64,000 nt of DNA from Enterococcus lactis (GTDB lineage Bacteria; Bacillota; Bacilli; Lactobacillales; Enterococcaceae). A program made the translations under genes and the position numbers. The stretch is from positions 1-64,000 of the forward strand of contig NZ_BNJW01000006.1 in the NCBI RefSeq assembly GCF_015751045.1. The letters run 5' to 3'. Under the pieces are notes generated by a model. It made no database searches and was not told the DNA's origin. It saw only the letters and a program-made list of their open reading frames with translations. Of the stretch, positions 9,024 through 18,570 are shown one piece after another (position 1 is the first letter of the stretch; the number at the start of each line of letters is the position of its first letter).

Positions 9024-9810
9024 ATATAATGGCTGTGGAAATGATTTTATCTTATTAGATTACACAGAGGATACGGATTATAGTCAATTAGCCGCTTCTT
9101 TATGCGCAAAAGAAAAATATGACACAGACGGATTGATCGCCGTAAAAACCGATCCGTTGGAAATGATCTATTACAACAAAGATGGTAGCCGTGCCCCTAT
9201 GTGCGGAAATGGTATTCGCTGTTTTGCTCGATATGTGAATGATCAAAATAGGATGGATGAACAGGAATTCAACGTAGAGACGTTAGCAGGCACAAGAAAA
9301 ATTACGGTGTTGGATCCCTCACCTTTTTATTGCAGCGTAGATATGGGAGTGCCAGATGATTCTCCAGAAAAAATCAAAGCTGCACAATCTTATCCAATAA
9401 AAAACCAGGAAATAGAGATTGGTGGCGAAAAAGTAACGATCACTAGTTTATTTTTAGGGACGATCCATACCGTTGTTTTTGTTGAAAATGCGCGTGAGGA
9501 AATCTGGAAAAAAAGAGGCGAACTGATCTGTCATCATCCTTTATTCAAAGAAAAAACCAATGTCAACTTTGTAGAAGTAGTCAATGAACAAGAATTGACC
9601 GTCCGTACCTATGAAAGAGGAGTAGGGTGGACACTTGCTTGCGGTACAGGTTGCTGTGCCTCTTATGCGGTTGCGAAGGAAACTGGGAAGATTTCAGCAG
9701 ATCAGGTAGTCGTTCACTTGGAACAAGGAGACTTGATGATCTCTGGTGAGGATACGATACAAATGGCTGGTCCAGCAGTTCATGAATGGACAAGAATATT
9801 GGAGGAATGA
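9010..9810 (+). CDS. dapF: diaminopimelate epimerase
   Basis: DapF converts LL- to meso-diaminopimelate with two cysteines acting as acid and base. The 266-residue protein shows the first catalytic Cys in MCGNGIRC and the second in ACGTGCCA, together with the N-terminal YNGCGNDFI. The start lies inside the end of lysA, with GGGGGAAG seven bases before the ATG. No residue of the catalytic set is missing. Confidence 0.96.
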   Translation: MILHKYNGCGNDFILLDYTEDTDYSQLAASLCAKEKYDTDGLIAVKTDPLEMIYYNKDGSRAPMCGNGIRCFARYVNDQNRMDEQEFNVETLAGTRKITVLDPSPFYCSVDMGVPDDSPEKIKAAQSYPIKNQEIEIGGEKVTITSLFLGTIHTVVFVENAREEIWKKRGELICHHPLFKEKTNVNFVEVVNEQELTVRTYERGVGWTLACGTGCCASYAVAKETGKISADQVVVHLEQGDLMISGEDTIQMAGPAVHEWTRILEE

Positions 9811-9812
9811 AG

Positions 9813-10694
9813 ATGATAAAAGGTTCGATCGTGGCGCTAATCACGCCGATGAATGAAGAGGGATCAGTAGATTATGCTGGTTTGGAAAAATTGATCCAAT
9901 TCCATTTAGATGAACAAACAGACGGATTATTAGTTTTGGGTACAACAGGAGAATCTTCTACACTCACACAATCTGAGGAGGAGAAGATCCTTCAACTGAC
10001 AGTAAAGAAAGTGGCTAGCCGTGTGCCGGTGATTGCAGGAGCTGGAACGAATAATACGAAAGAAACGATTGAAAAAGCGAAGCATTTTGCTTCTTTGGGC
10101 GCAGATGCACTTTTGGTCATCACTCCTTACTACAACAAAACAAGTGATGCAGGATTAGCTGCTCATTTCACAGCAATTGCAGAAGCTTCACCAATTCCGC
10201 TTATTTTATATAATGTCCCTTCTAGAACAGGCATGTCGATTCCAATCCATGTACTAGTAGATTTAGCAGAACATCCTAATATCATTGGTTTGAAAGAAGC
10301 CTCAGGAGATATGGCTTATGTGATGGATGCCGCTCGATTGATTAGCGAAAAATTCAGCCTTTACAGCGGAAATGATGATTTGATCCTGCCAGTAATGAGT
10401 GTAGGAGGGAGCGGTGTAATCAGTGTATGGGCAAATATCCAGCCTACAATAGTCCATGAGTTAGTAAAAGATACGATGGAGGGAAGATGGCAGCAAGCAA
10501 AAGAAAAACAATTAAATGCACTTGAGCTGATCCATGCCTTGTTCAGTGAGACCAATCCTATTCCTGTCAAAGCAGCTATGTCATTATTAAATTTACCTTC
10601 AGGACCTCTACGCCTGCCTTTAGTGTCCCTTTCGGAAGAGAAAAAGAAACAATTAGCTCAGCTTTTGCTAAGAGAAAGGACGGTTGAAAAATGA
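9813..10694 (+). CDS. dapA: 4-hydroxy-tetrahydrodipicolinate synthase
   Basis: DapA condenses aspartate semialdehyde with pyruvate, the first committed step to lysine. The 293-residue class I aldolase has GTTGESSTL near residue 45, the YNVPSRTG motif with the catalytic Tyr, and the Schiff-base lysine in IIGLKEASGD. ATG 9813 is chosen because GGAGG at 9801-9805 is eight bases upstream. Two upstream in-frame starts exist, but ATG 9807 is too close to the ribosome site and ATG 9786 lies inside dapF with none. It begins three bases after dapF ends and overlaps dapB by four. Confidence 0.95.
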   Translation: MIKGSIVALITPMNEEGSVDYAGLEKLIQFHLDEQTDGLLVLGTTGESSTLTQSEEEKILQLTVKKVASRVPVIAGAGTNNTKETIEKAKHFASLGADALLVITPYYNKTSDAGLAAHFTAIAEASPIPLILYNVPSRTGMSIPIHVLVDLAEHPNIIGLKEASGDMAYVMDAARLISEKFSLYSGNDDLILPVMSVGGSGVISVWANIQPTIVHELVKDTMEGRWQQAKEKQLNALELIHALFSETNPIPVKAAMSLLNLPSGPLRLPLVSLSEEKKKQLAQLLLRERTVEK

Positions 10695-11407
10695 AAATCG
10701 GACTGATTGGCAGTGGACAGATGGGGAATAGAGTCGAAGAAGTTGCACAAGAAAGAGGAGATACGGTCCTTCTTTTACGGACGGCACCTAAAGAAGCAAC
10801 TACGCTTGCTTTTACGGAACTGCCAGAACTGCTTATTGATTTTTCTCATCCAGATAATTTAGAGATGATCCTTTCGTATAGCTTGTCTTATCAACTTCCG
10901 TTAGTCATTGGCACGACAGGTTATACACAATCACAGCTCCAAGAAATGGAAGAACATGCCAAGCAGGTACCCGTGATGTATAGTGCTAATTTTTCGTTAG
11001 GCATCATGGTGATGAACCAACTGATCAAGCAAGCAGCTGCAATGTTGCAAGGCTGGCAGATCGAACTGATTGAAAAACATCATAGTCGTAAAAAAGATGC
11101 ACCATCTGGTACCGCGAATATGCTGCTTCAAACAATCCAAGAAGTACAAAAGCTTCAGCCTGTATACAACTGGCAAGGACAAAAAAGAGAAGAAAATCAA
11201 ATTGGTGTACACAGTATTCGTGCAGGTTCTTTACCTGGTGAACATGAGGTAATGTTTGCAGCTCCCGATGAAGTATTTACGGTCAAACATGAATCTTTTT
11301 CTAATCGAATCTTTGCTGCAGGTGCAGTAGAAGCAGCGGACTGGTTGAAAAATCAGCCACCAGGTTATTACAAATTAGAAGATTTATTAATGGATAAAGG
11401 GGTGTAA
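10691..11407 (+). CDS. dapB: 4-hydroxy-tetrahydrodipicolinate reductase
   Basis: DapB reduces the DapA product to tetrahydrodipicolinate using NAD(P)H. The 238-residue protein has the N-terminal Rossmann motif [12 protein letters not shown], the catalytic [15 protein letters not shown] segment containing the conserved His pair and Lys, and a GEHEVMFA motif. It is a little shorter than the roughly 265-residue enzymes of many bacteria. The ATGA overlap with dapA suggests translational coupling. Confidence 0.95.
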   Translation: MKIGLIGSGQMGNRVEEVAQERGDTVLLLRTAPKEATTLAFTELPELLIDFSHPDNLEMILSYSLSYQLPLVIGTTGYTQSQLQEMEEHAKQVPVMYSANFSLGIMVMNQLIKQAAAMLQGWQIELIEKHHSRKKDAPSGTANMLLQTIQEVQKLQPVYNWQGQKREENQIGVHSIRAGSLPGEHEVMFAAPDEVFTVKHESFSNRIFAAGAVEAADWLKNQPPGYYKLEDLLMDKGV

Positions 11408-11412
11408 GAAAC

Positions 11413-12108
11413 GTGGAAGCTCAAGAAATCATCCGCTACATCCAAACGGCATCTAAAAAGACGCCTGTGAAAGTCTATCTGAATGTAACCGAGCCAATCA
11501 AATTTAAAGACAGCAAAGTTTTTGGTGAAGGAAACAGCTTCGTTGTTTTTGGTGACTATGAGTCGATTGCTCCGGTTTTAGAAGCTGAAGCGGAAAAAAT
11601 CATTGAAATCGAAATCGAAACTGCTGCAAGATACAGTGCAGTTCCTTTGCTGGATATCAAAAAAATCAATGCCCGTATCGAACCAGGTGCTATTATCAGA
11701 GATCAAGTGTCCATCGGCAACAATGCCGTGATCATGATGGGAGCGATTATCAATATCGGTGCAGTAATCGGTGAAAACACGATGATTGATATGGGTGCTG
11801 TCTTAGGTGGACGAGCGACAGTGGGCAAAAACTGCCATATTGGTGCAGGAGCTGTCTTAGCAGGTGTAATCGAACCCGCATCGGCTAAACCGGTTATCGT
11901 AGAAGATGGCGTGCTGGTAGGTGCGAATGCAGTGATTGTTGAAGGTGTCCATATCGGAAAAGATGCAGTCGTGGCAGCAGGAGCAGTGGTTTTAGAAGAT
12001 GTGGCAGCAGGCACTGTTGTCGGTGGAATACCTGCACGTGTCTTGAAAATAAGTGATGATCAGACAAAAGAAAATACAGCATTGATTGCTGCGTTACGCG
12101 AATTATAG
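11413..12108 (+). CDS. dapH: tetrahydrodipicolinate N-acetyltransferase
   Basis: DapH (DapD in Bacillus nomenclature) acetylates tetrahydrodipicolinate and so sets the acetylase branch of lysine synthesis. The 231-residue protein is built from about 90 N-terminal residues followed by a left-handed beta-helix of hexapeptide repeats (about 90-205) and ends with [11 protein letters not shown]. Translation starts at GTG 11413, five bases after the dapB stop region, behind AAGGGGTG. The deacetylase and aminotransferase of the same branch are in this operon. Confidence 0.95.
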   Translation: MEAQEIIRYIQTASKKTPVKVYLNVTEPIKFKDSKVFGEGNSFVVFGDYESIAPVLEAEAEKIIEIEIETAARYSAVPLLDIKKINARIEPGAIIRDQVSIGNNAVIMMGAIINIGAVIGENTMIDMGAVLGGRATVGKNCHIGAGAVLAGVIEPASAKPVIVEDGVLVGANAVIVEGVHIGKDAVVAAGAVVLEDVAAGTVVGGIPARVLKISDDQTKENTALIAALREL

Positions 12109-12123
12109 AGGAGATGGAGAAAA

Positions 12124-13125
12124 ATGCGCGAAATAGATACCTGTATTGTGGGGGCAACCGGATTAGTCGGACAAACGATGCTCAAAGTGTTAGAAGAATA
12201 TGATTTTCCAGTAGGACGATTGAAATTATTAGCGTCAAAACGTTCAGCTGGCAAAGTTTGTGTATTCAAGGGGAAGAAACACACTGTACAGGAATTGACA
12301 GAAACTTCATTTGAAGGATATGATTTAGCGCTATTTTCTGCAGGTGCTTCTGTATCCAAAGAGTTTGCGCCAATCGCAAGAAGTCAAGGATTATTTGTTA
12401 TAGATAATTCCTCGGCATGGCGAGAAGATTCGGATATTCCATTGATCGTTCCAGAGGTCAATCTTGAAGACTATACATTGAATCGGCTGATTGCGAATCC
12501 AAATTGTTCAACCATTCAAGCGGTACTACCGCTTAAAGCTTTACAAGAAGCCTTTGGAATCCAACGAGTCAATTATTCGACCTATCAAGCAGTTTCTGGT
12601 TCTGGACAGAAAGGTATCCAAGATCTTTACCGCACGCAAAATGACGAGGAACCAGCTTTGTATCCTTATAATATTAGTCAAACAGTGATTCCAGAAATCG
12701 ATCAGCCTTTGGAAAACGGCTATACCAAAGAAGAACAGAAAATGATAAATGAGACCCGTAAGATTCTGCATCAGCCTGATTTGCCAGTATCAGCAACCTG
12801 TGTACGTGTGCCAATCGAGAATGGACACGGAGTCTCGGTGGCCGTTCAGTTGCAAAAAGAGTTTACGATTGAAGAAGTTAAAGAGTGTCTCAGTCAGTTT
12901 CCAGGAATCCAATTAGAAGATGATCTAGCAGCACATAAATATCCAACGAGCATTCTTGCTAGAGGAACAGATACGGTTTATGCTGGGAGGATCAGAAAAG
13001 ACACCTCTTTAGAGAACGGACTGTTGTTCTATACAACTGCCGATAACATACGCAAAGGAGCCGCTGCGAATGCCGTACAGATTGCTGCAGCTTTAATGCA
13101 GAAAATAGCGGAGGTGGCAAGATGA
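12124..13125 (+). CDS. asd: aspartate-semialdehyde dehydrogenase
   Basis: Asd reduces aspartyl phosphate to aspartate semialdehyde, the substrate of DapA. The 333-residue protein has the NADP motif VGATGLVGQTML, the catalytic Cys in NPNCSTIQ, the QAVSGSGQ segment and the active-site His in IENGHGVS. GGAGATGG stands before ATG 12124, and the stop overlaps lysC by four bases. Asd plus LysC in the operon supply the common precursor, which may also serve threonine and methionine synthesis. Confidence 0.96.
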   Translation: MREIDTCIVGATGLVGQTMLKVLEEYDFPVGRLKLLASKRSAGKVCVFKGKKHTVQELTETSFEGYDLALFSAGASVSKEFAPIARSQGLFVIDNSSAWREDSDIPLIVPEVNLEDYTLNRLIANPNCSTIQAVLPLKALQEAFGIQRVNYSTYQAVSGSGQKGIQDLYRTQNDEEPALYPYNISQTVIPEIDQPLENGYTKEEQKMINETRKILHQPDLPVSATCVRVPIENGHGVSVAVQLQKEFTIEEVKECLSQFPGIQLEDDLAAHKYPTSILARGTDTVYAGRIRKDTSLENGLLFYTTADNIRKGAAANAVQIAAALMQKIAEVAR

Positions 13126-14483
13126 GTAATACGCTGAAAATAGCAAAATTCGGCGGAACATCGATGTCTCATGAAGAACAATTCAAAAAAGTCCGTACAA
13201 TTGTTCTTTCAGATCCCAATCGTCAAGTGATCGTTGTTTCTGCTTTAGGCAAACGTACATCAGATGATGACAAAGTAACAGACTTACTTTATTTGATTTA
13301 TGCCTACCTTCAGCATCATGTTGATTGGACACCCCTTTGGGAAAGGATCTGTGAACGTTTCATTCAAGTAAGAGACCTTCTTGACCTGCAGTTACCTATG
13401 GAAGAGGAACTGGCACGCATACAAAAACAACTGGAAGATGAAAAGATAACTGAAGATTATTTAGTAAGCAGAGGTGAATATCTGACTGCTCGACTGATGG
13501 CTGAGTATCTTGGTTACCAGTTCATTGATGCAAAGGACCTGCTGTTCTTTGACTATGATGGAAAAATCGATGAGGAAAAAACAGCACAGGAAATCACAAA
13601 AGCATTTAAAAGATATCCGAAAATGGTTGTTCCAGGATTTTACGGGGCAAACCCTGCAGGCAAAGAAAAATTATTGGGACGTGGGGGAAGCGACATTACT
13701 GGCGCGTTACTGGCGAAGATGCTACAAGCGGCGAGTTATGAGAATTGGACAGATGTTTCAGGAATCATGATGGCTGATCCGCGAATCATCGATCATCCTA
13801 AAATCATCGAGGAAATCTCTTTTAGAGAACTGAGAGAGATGGCTTATATGGGGGCTAATGTTCTTCATGAAGCAGCTGTTTTCCCAGTTCAAGAGGCGGA
13901 TATCCCCATCCAAATAAAAAATACCAATGATCCTTTCGCTCAAGGAACAAAAATATCGAATCACGAAGTGGAAAAGGAAAATGGACTGACAGGAATAGCT
14001 GGACGCAAGGATTTTCTTTCGATCACTTTATTCAAACGTCATATGTCCGATGAAATCGGGTTTATCTGGAAAGCAATGAGCATTTTTGCTAAACATGAGA
14101 TATCAATCGAACATATTCCTTCAGGGATCGACAATATCGGAGTGATCGTCTCAGCAGAAGCGATTGCCGATAAATTATTTCTCATCACAAAAGAATTAAA
14201 AGAAACACTTGGCGTGGAAGAAATCGTCGTGATCGAAGACTTAGCTTTGATCTCTGTCGTTGGCGGACCGCATAAAGAATTGATCGGTTTATCTGGAAAA
14301 GTGTTATCGATATTGAATAAATTAGAAATTCGCACATCGATCTTATCACAAGGAGCACAGGAGTTGAATCTAATCATCGGTGTACCGAATGATCAGTATG
14401 AAACCGTAGTGAAGGGTATCTATGAAGGGATGGTGAATACGGATGCTGAAAGAATATCGAATGGCACTCCATCAAATTCCTGA
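13122..14483 (+). CDS. lysC: aspartate kinase
   Basis: Aspartokinase phosphorylates aspartate in the first step of the aspartate family pathway. The 453-residue protein begins with the kinase motif KFGGTSM, has the GRGGSDITGALLA loop and the conserved SRGEYLTARL, and carries two C-terminal ACT domains (from about residue 300) that bind feedback effectors. As the only aspartokinase in a lysine operon it is probably lysine-inhibited; this is inference. Its 3' end overlaps dapL by 41 bases, much longer than the usual 4-base coupling. Confidence 0.95.
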   Translation: MSNTLKIAKFGGTSMSHEEQFKKVRTIVLSDPNRQVIVVSALGKRTSDDDKVTDLLYLIYAYLQHHVDWTPLWERICERFIQVRDLLDLQLPMEEELARIQKQLEDEKITEDYLVSRGEYLTARLMAEYLGYQFIDAKDLLFFDYDGKIDEEKTAQEITKAFKRYPKMVVPGFYGANPAGKEKLLGRGGSDITGALLAKMLQAASYENWTDVSGIMMADPRIIDHPKIIEEISFRELREMAYMGANVLHEAAVFPVQEADIPIQIKNTNDPFAQGTKISNHEVEKENGLTGIAGRKDFLSITLFKRHMSDEIGFIWKAMSIFAKHEISIEHIPSGIDNIGVIVSAEAIADKLFLITKELKETLGVEEIVVIEDLALISVVGGPHKELIGLSGKVLSILNKLEIRTSILSQGAQELNLIIGVPNDQYETVVKGIYEGMVNTDAERISNGTPSNS

Positions 14484-15594
14484 AATCGGATTTCATGAAT
14501 TCAAAACAAAAAAATATTTATATGAACAAGTAAAAAATAGTGGAGCCGTTATCCATGAAATCGGCGAAACAGGACTGCTTCTTTATTTTGATAATCAACA
14601 AGAAGAAACGATTGCTTTTCGAACAGATATCGATGCACTGCCAGTCAAAGAAGAAACAAATCTCTCTTTTGCTTCTAAGCATGAAGGGTACATGCATGCA
14701 TGTGGTCATGACGGACATATGGCGATGCTTTTAGGGTTGACCGACTTTATAACTGAACACATCGAGGAGCTTATTTATAATGTAGTACTGATCTATCAGC
14801 CATCAGAAGAAATTTCCGGCGGCGCACAAAGTGTTATTCAGTCAGGATTGTTAGATAAATATGAAGTACAAGCAATATTTGGCTTTCATCTATGGCCTGG
14901 ACTAGCGAAAGGAGAAGTTTTTTCTCGACCAGGACCTTTGATGGCACAAAGCAGTGAAACAGACATCATCATCAAGGGCCAGTCCGCGCATATTGCTTCT
15001 AGTGAAAAAGGAATCGATAGTCTGGAGGCAGCTGTACGATTTTTGAAGAATGTTTATGATTTTGATCGGCAATTACCGGCAGAGTGGAATCATCTAATGA
15101 AATTTGGTCAAATCCAAGGTGGAACGATCCGGAATGTTTTAGCTGGAGAAGTTATTGTATCCGGAAGTATCCGTTCTTACAGTTCAGATATGCAAAATTA
15201 TTTGAAGAGGGGATTAGCTCATTTAGCAGAACAGTTTCACTCTGCAGCTACTATTTCTTTCCGCTATAATGACGGCTATCCAGCTGTAATCAATCATAGA
15301 GGCTTATACGCAGCATTGTCGGATTCAAACAAACTACATGAATTAGAGGATCCAGTTCTTCAAGCCGAAGATTTTGGCATATATACGCAACAATATCCAT
15401 GTGTATTTTTCTTTTTAGGTGTCGGTGATACCCCTGCTTTACATGATCCGACGTTCGATTTTGATATGGATGTTTTAGAAAATGGTGTAGAATGGTACAA
15501 AACGATTCTTTTTACAGAAAATCTTCTTGAAGAAATCGACAGCAGTTCAAAAGAGGAGCGAGTAAATAATGATGAATTTATCCAATCAATTTAA
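14443..15594 (+). CDS. dapL: N-acetyldiaminopimelate deacetylase
   Basis: A 383-residue M20-family metallopeptidase-fold amidohydrolase that removes acetate from N-acetyl-LL-diaminopimelate. Metal and catalytic motifs are RTDIDALPV, the MHACGHDGHMA segment with the bridging Cys and His, and PSEEISGGA. The position next to dapH and patA chooses deacetylase over general amidohydrolase. Start 14443 puts 41 bases of overlap with lysC; an internal ATG at 14461 is an alternative, but the N-terminus LKEYRMALHQIPEIGFHE fits the family from the first start. Confidence 0.9.
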   Translation: MLKEYRMALHQIPEIGFHEFKTKKYLYEQVKNSGAVIHEIGETGLLLYFDNQQEETIAFRTDIDALPVKEETNLSFASKHEGYMHACGHDGHMAMLLGLTDFITEHIEELIYNVVLIYQPSEEISGGAQSVIQSGLLDKYEVQAIFGFHLWPGLAKGEVFSRPGPLMAQSSETDIIIKGQSAHIASSEKGIDSLEAAVRFLKNVYDFDRQLPAEWNHLMKFGQIQGGTIRNVLAGEVIVSGSIRSYSSDMQNYLKRGLAHLAEQFHSAATISFRYNDGYPAVINHRGLYAALSDSNKLHELEDPVLQAEDFGIYTQQYPCVFFFLGVGDTPALHDPTFDFDMDVLENGVEWYKTILFTENLLEEIDSSSKEERVNNDEFIQSI

Positions 15595-16738
15595 TCCTAG
15601 GCTTTCTAGAATAGAAGTATCTAAAATACGGCAATTCGATCAGCAAATATCGTCGATACCAGATGTGATCAAGCTCACCTTGGGAGAACCGGATTTTCCG
15701 ACTCCCGAACATGTCAAACAAGCCGGAATAGCAGCGATTGAAGAAGACTTTTCTCACTATACCGGAATGAGAGGACTGGAGGAACTGCGGGAAGCTGCTT
15801 GTATGTTTCAGCAGCAGCGTTATGGATTAACTTATGATCCGCAAACGGAAGTTTTGACGACGGTTGGTGCAACGGAAGCGATTGCCTCTGCATTGTTATC
15901 TGTTTTAGAAGAAGGAGACAAGGTTCTTATTCCAGCGCCTGCTTATTCAGGATATCAGCCATTAGTGGAACTAGCTGGTGCTGAATTGATCCCGATAGAT
16001 ACTTCTGACACAGGGTTTGTCTGTCAGCCGGAACAATTTGAACGAGCATTTGAACAATATGGATCAGCTATCAAAGCAGTCATTTTAAATTATCCTAACA
16101 ATCCAACTGGGACGACATTGTCTGCAAGCCAGTTGGAGGCAATCGCTGAAGTTTTAAAAAAATATCCGGTATTTGTTATAAGTGATGAAGTATATGCTGA
16201 ATTGACTTACACTGGAACGCATATGTCCATAGCTTCTTATCTTCCGGAACAAACAATCGTGATAAGCGGGCTATCCAAGTCACATGCGATGACTGGTTGG
16301 CGAGTGGGGTTTATTTTTGCTCAAAAAGCCCTTATTGACGAACTAATTAAAGTCCATCAATATCTGGTGACTGCGGCTACAACGATGTCGCAAAAAGCTG
16401 CGGCTGAAGCGCTAATAAATGGAGTAAAAGATAGCGAGAACATGAAAGAGCAATATCAAACACGAAGAGACTATCTGGTCCAGCAATTGGCGCCTTTAGG
16501 ATTTGAAGTGACTCAGCCAAACGGTGCATTTTATTTATTTTGCAAACTCCCAGTTGTCATTCAAACCGACTCTTGGCAGTTTTGTGTAGACTTAGCGGAA
16601 CAGGCAAAAGTTGCGTGTATCCCTGGCATTGCATTTGGCCCAGAAGGAGAAGGCTATATACGAATTTCTTATGCTAGCAGTATGGAAAACTTACATGAAG
16701 CGTGCAAACGGATCAAAGACTTTTTAACAGAACAGTGA
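15569..16738 (+). CDS. patA: N-acetyl-LL-diaminopimelate aminotransferase
   Basis: A 389-residue class I/II aminotransferase. It shows TLGEPDFPTP at the N-terminus, NYPNNPTGT, SDEVYAEL, the PLP lysine in SGLSKSHAMTGWRVGF, and the arginine of GYIRISYA near the end. In this operon it should transaminate N-acetyl-2-amino-6-oxopimelate, the step between dapH and dapL. AGGAG lies 11 bases before ATG 15569; the next codon is also ATG. It overlaps dapL by 26 bases and is the last gene before a strong terminator. Confidence 0.9.
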   Translation: MMNLSNQFNPRLSRIEVSKIRQFDQQISSIPDVIKLTLGEPDFPTPEHVKQAGIAAIEEDFSHYTGMRGLEELREAACMFQQQRYGLTYDPQTEVLTTVGATEAIASALLSVLEEGDKVLIPAPAYSGYQPLVELAGAELIPIDTSDTGFVCQPEQFERAFEQYGSAIKAVILNYPNNPTGTTLSASQLEAIAEVLKKYPVFVISDEVYAELTYTGTHMSIASYLPEQTIVISGLSKSHAMTGWRVGFIFAQKALIDELIKVHQYLVTAATTMSQKAAAEALINGVKDSENMKEQYQTRRDYLVQQLAPLGFEVTQPNGAFYLFCKLPVVIQTDSWQFCVDLAEQAKVACIPGIAFGPEGEGYIRISYASSMENLHEACKRIKDFLTEQ

Positions 16739-16753
16739 TTCATGAATTTTCTC

Positions 16754-16806
16754 AAAAAACAATCGGCATCTTTGCGGTATATTCTGCAAATTGCCGATTG
16801 TTTTTT
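16754..16806 (+). terminator. terminator of the lysine operon
   Basis: A 15-bp perfect stem (16754-16768 with 16792-16806) with A-rich and T-rich flanks closes the nine-gene operon 15 bases after patA. Confidence 0.9.
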
Positions 16807-16911
16807 AAATTTGGTTCAAATGAACGCGTTTCTTTTGATTCATAACTGATGTAATGTTAAGTTTAAATTGTTTAGAATGATTTTAAAAGAATATTCAAGG
16901 AGGTTTCATCA

Positions 16912-18291
16912 ATGGAAAAAATCAAAGTTGTCATTGTAGGTGCATCTCATGGAGGGCATCAATCGATCTTGGAACTATTGACACGATACGGTGAAAATGT
17001 AGATATCACGCTATTTGAAGCAGGAGACTATGTTTCCTTCATGTCATGCGGTATGGAGCTGTATCTAGAAGACAAGGTAACAGATGTAAATGATGTACGT
17101 AATTTCAGACCAGAAAACTTTCCGCAATCCAATGTTCATATTTTAAATAATCACGAAGTAAAAACGATCGATGCAGATAAAAAAACAGTAACGGTTACTA
17201 GCGCATCAGATAACGAAACAAAAGAATATCCTTATGATAAATTGATCTTGAGTTCTGGTGTCAAACCAAACAATTTGCCAGTACCAGGGGCAGATTTAGA
17301 AAATGTCTACTTGATGCGTGGATACAATTGGGCAACCAAACTCAAAGAAAAATTAAATGATCCGGCTATTAAAAAAATCGCTGTCGTAGGTGCTGGTTAC
17401 ATTGGGATCGAAGCAGCAGAAGCAAGCCGAAAAGCTGGGAAAGAAGTCGTCTTGCTTGATGTGATCGACAGACCCTTAGGCACATATTTAGATGCTGAGA
17501 TGACAGACATTTTAGAACAACACCTAAATGAAAACGGTATTGAAGTTTTGACAAACGTCAAAATCGAAGCCTTTACCGGAAACGGAAAAGTGGAAGCAAT
17601 CAAAACAAGTGAAAAAGAAATCCCAGCAGATCTAGTCATCCAAGCTGCTGGTGTGAAGGCAAATACTGAATGGTTAAAAGGGATCGTCGACTTAGATGAA
17701 CGTGGCTGGATCCAAACGAATGAATACTTGCAAACAAATCTTCCAGATGTGTATGCAGTAGGAGATGCTACACTTGCTTATTCTATCCCAGCACGCAAAA
17801 AAATGCCGATTGCTTTAGCGACTGTTGCACGTAGAGAAGCACGTTATGTAGTAAAACATCTTTTTGAAGAAGTACCAAATAAACCGTTCGGCGGAGTCGT
17901 AGGTTCCTCCGCATTAAGTGTCTTCGACTACCATTTTGCAGCAAGCGGATTGAATAGCTTCACTGCAGCAAAAGCAGGAGTAGATGTACGAGTGTCTTAT
18001 TATGAAGATACGTTACGACCAAAATATGTACCAGAAGAACAAGGAAATCCAAAAGTGTCCATCCAATTATTCTCAGATCCAATGACCCATCAATTGCTAG
18101 GAGGAGCAGTATTATCTACCTATGATGTTACAGGTCAAGGAAATGTGTTGGCACTAGCGATCCAAAATAAACTGACTTTAGAAGAACTGGCAGAAGCCGA
18201 CTTCTTCTTCCAACCAGGTTTTGACCGACAATGGAGCATGTTGAATCTAGCCGCTCAACAAGCACTAGGAGAAGAACCATTTGTAGAATAA
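16912..18291 (+). CDS. nox: NADH oxidase / NADH peroxidase family flavoprotein
   Basis: A 459-residue FAD enzyme of the Nox/Npr/CoA-disulfide-reductase family. It has the FAD motif VGASHGGH with the conserved His13, the single redox cysteine Cys46 in SFMSCGM (sulfenic acid form in this family), the NADH-binding GAGYIGIEAAEA around residue 165 and the second FAD motif VYAVGDATL. Members reduce oxygen to water or hydrogen peroxide to water with NADH, regenerating NAD in fermenting cells. Sequence similarity to the enterococcal NADH peroxidase is strong by eye, so peroxidase rather than oxidase is possible. AAGGAGG precedes the ATG. It is monocistronic. Confidence 0.88.
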   Translation: MEKIKVVIVGASHGGHQSILELLTRYGENVDITLFEAGDYVSFMSCGMELYLEDKVTDVNDVRNFRPENFPQSNVHILNNHEVKTIDADKKTVTVTSASDNETKEYPYDKLILSSGVKPNNLPVPGADLENVYLMRGYNWATKLKEKLNDPAIKKIAVVGAGYIGIEAAEASRKAGKEVVLLDVIDRPLGTYLDAEMTDILEQHLNENGIEVLTNVKIEAFTGNGKVEAIKTSEKEIPADLVIQAAGVKANTEWLKGIVDLDERGWIQTNEYLQTNLPDVYAVGDATLAYSIPARKKMPIALATVARREARYVVKHLFEEVPNKPFGGVVGSSALSVFDYHFAASGLNSFTAAKAGVDVRVSYYEDTLRPKYVPEEQGNPKVSIQLFSDPMTHQLLGGAVLSTYDVTGQGNVLALAIQNKLTLEELAEADFFFQPGFDRQWSMLNLAAQQALGEEPFVE

Positions 18292-18311
18292 GGAAACGAA
18301 ATATTTGAAAA

Positions 18312-18476
18312 GAGGTTGTGACAGAAGTGGTCAGCTTCAAGAAATAAGTAGGAATTTACGAAAATTGTTTCTCAAATTTTTGTGAAATTTCGGCTTATTT
18401 TTCGAAGAAGCTACTTCTGGAACACCCTTTGTTCGGAATAAGGAACTGTGACACGACTCGTGTCACAGTCCTTTTT
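18312..18476 (+). repeat. TTGTGA-ended palindromic repeat, copy A (with terminator end)
   Basis: The segment begins GAGGTTGTGACA and ends TGTCACAGTCC followed by T7, so its ends are imperfect inverted repeats. Inside, the arms AGCTTC..AAATAAG and CTTATTT..GAAG form a second stem around an AT-rich loop. The 3' end holds a perfect CTGTGACAC/GTGTCACAG hairpin that works as terminator for nox. It shares ends, inner architecture and a TTTTGTGAAATTTCGGCTTA-like core with the copy at 46263. Confidence 0.6.
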
Positions 18477-18570
18477 TTAGTGAAAGGATGCATTTCTTCC
18501 TTGTATATTCCATGCGTGTTTGAGAGAAAGCATATATAATTTAATTAACAGATAGTTAGGGGGAGAAAGA

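Noticed and set aside
11703-12014. Ala/Thr/Ile-rich minus-strand ORF opposite dapH
   Set aside because: It is a mirror of the hexapeptide repeats of dapH, with no ribosome site.
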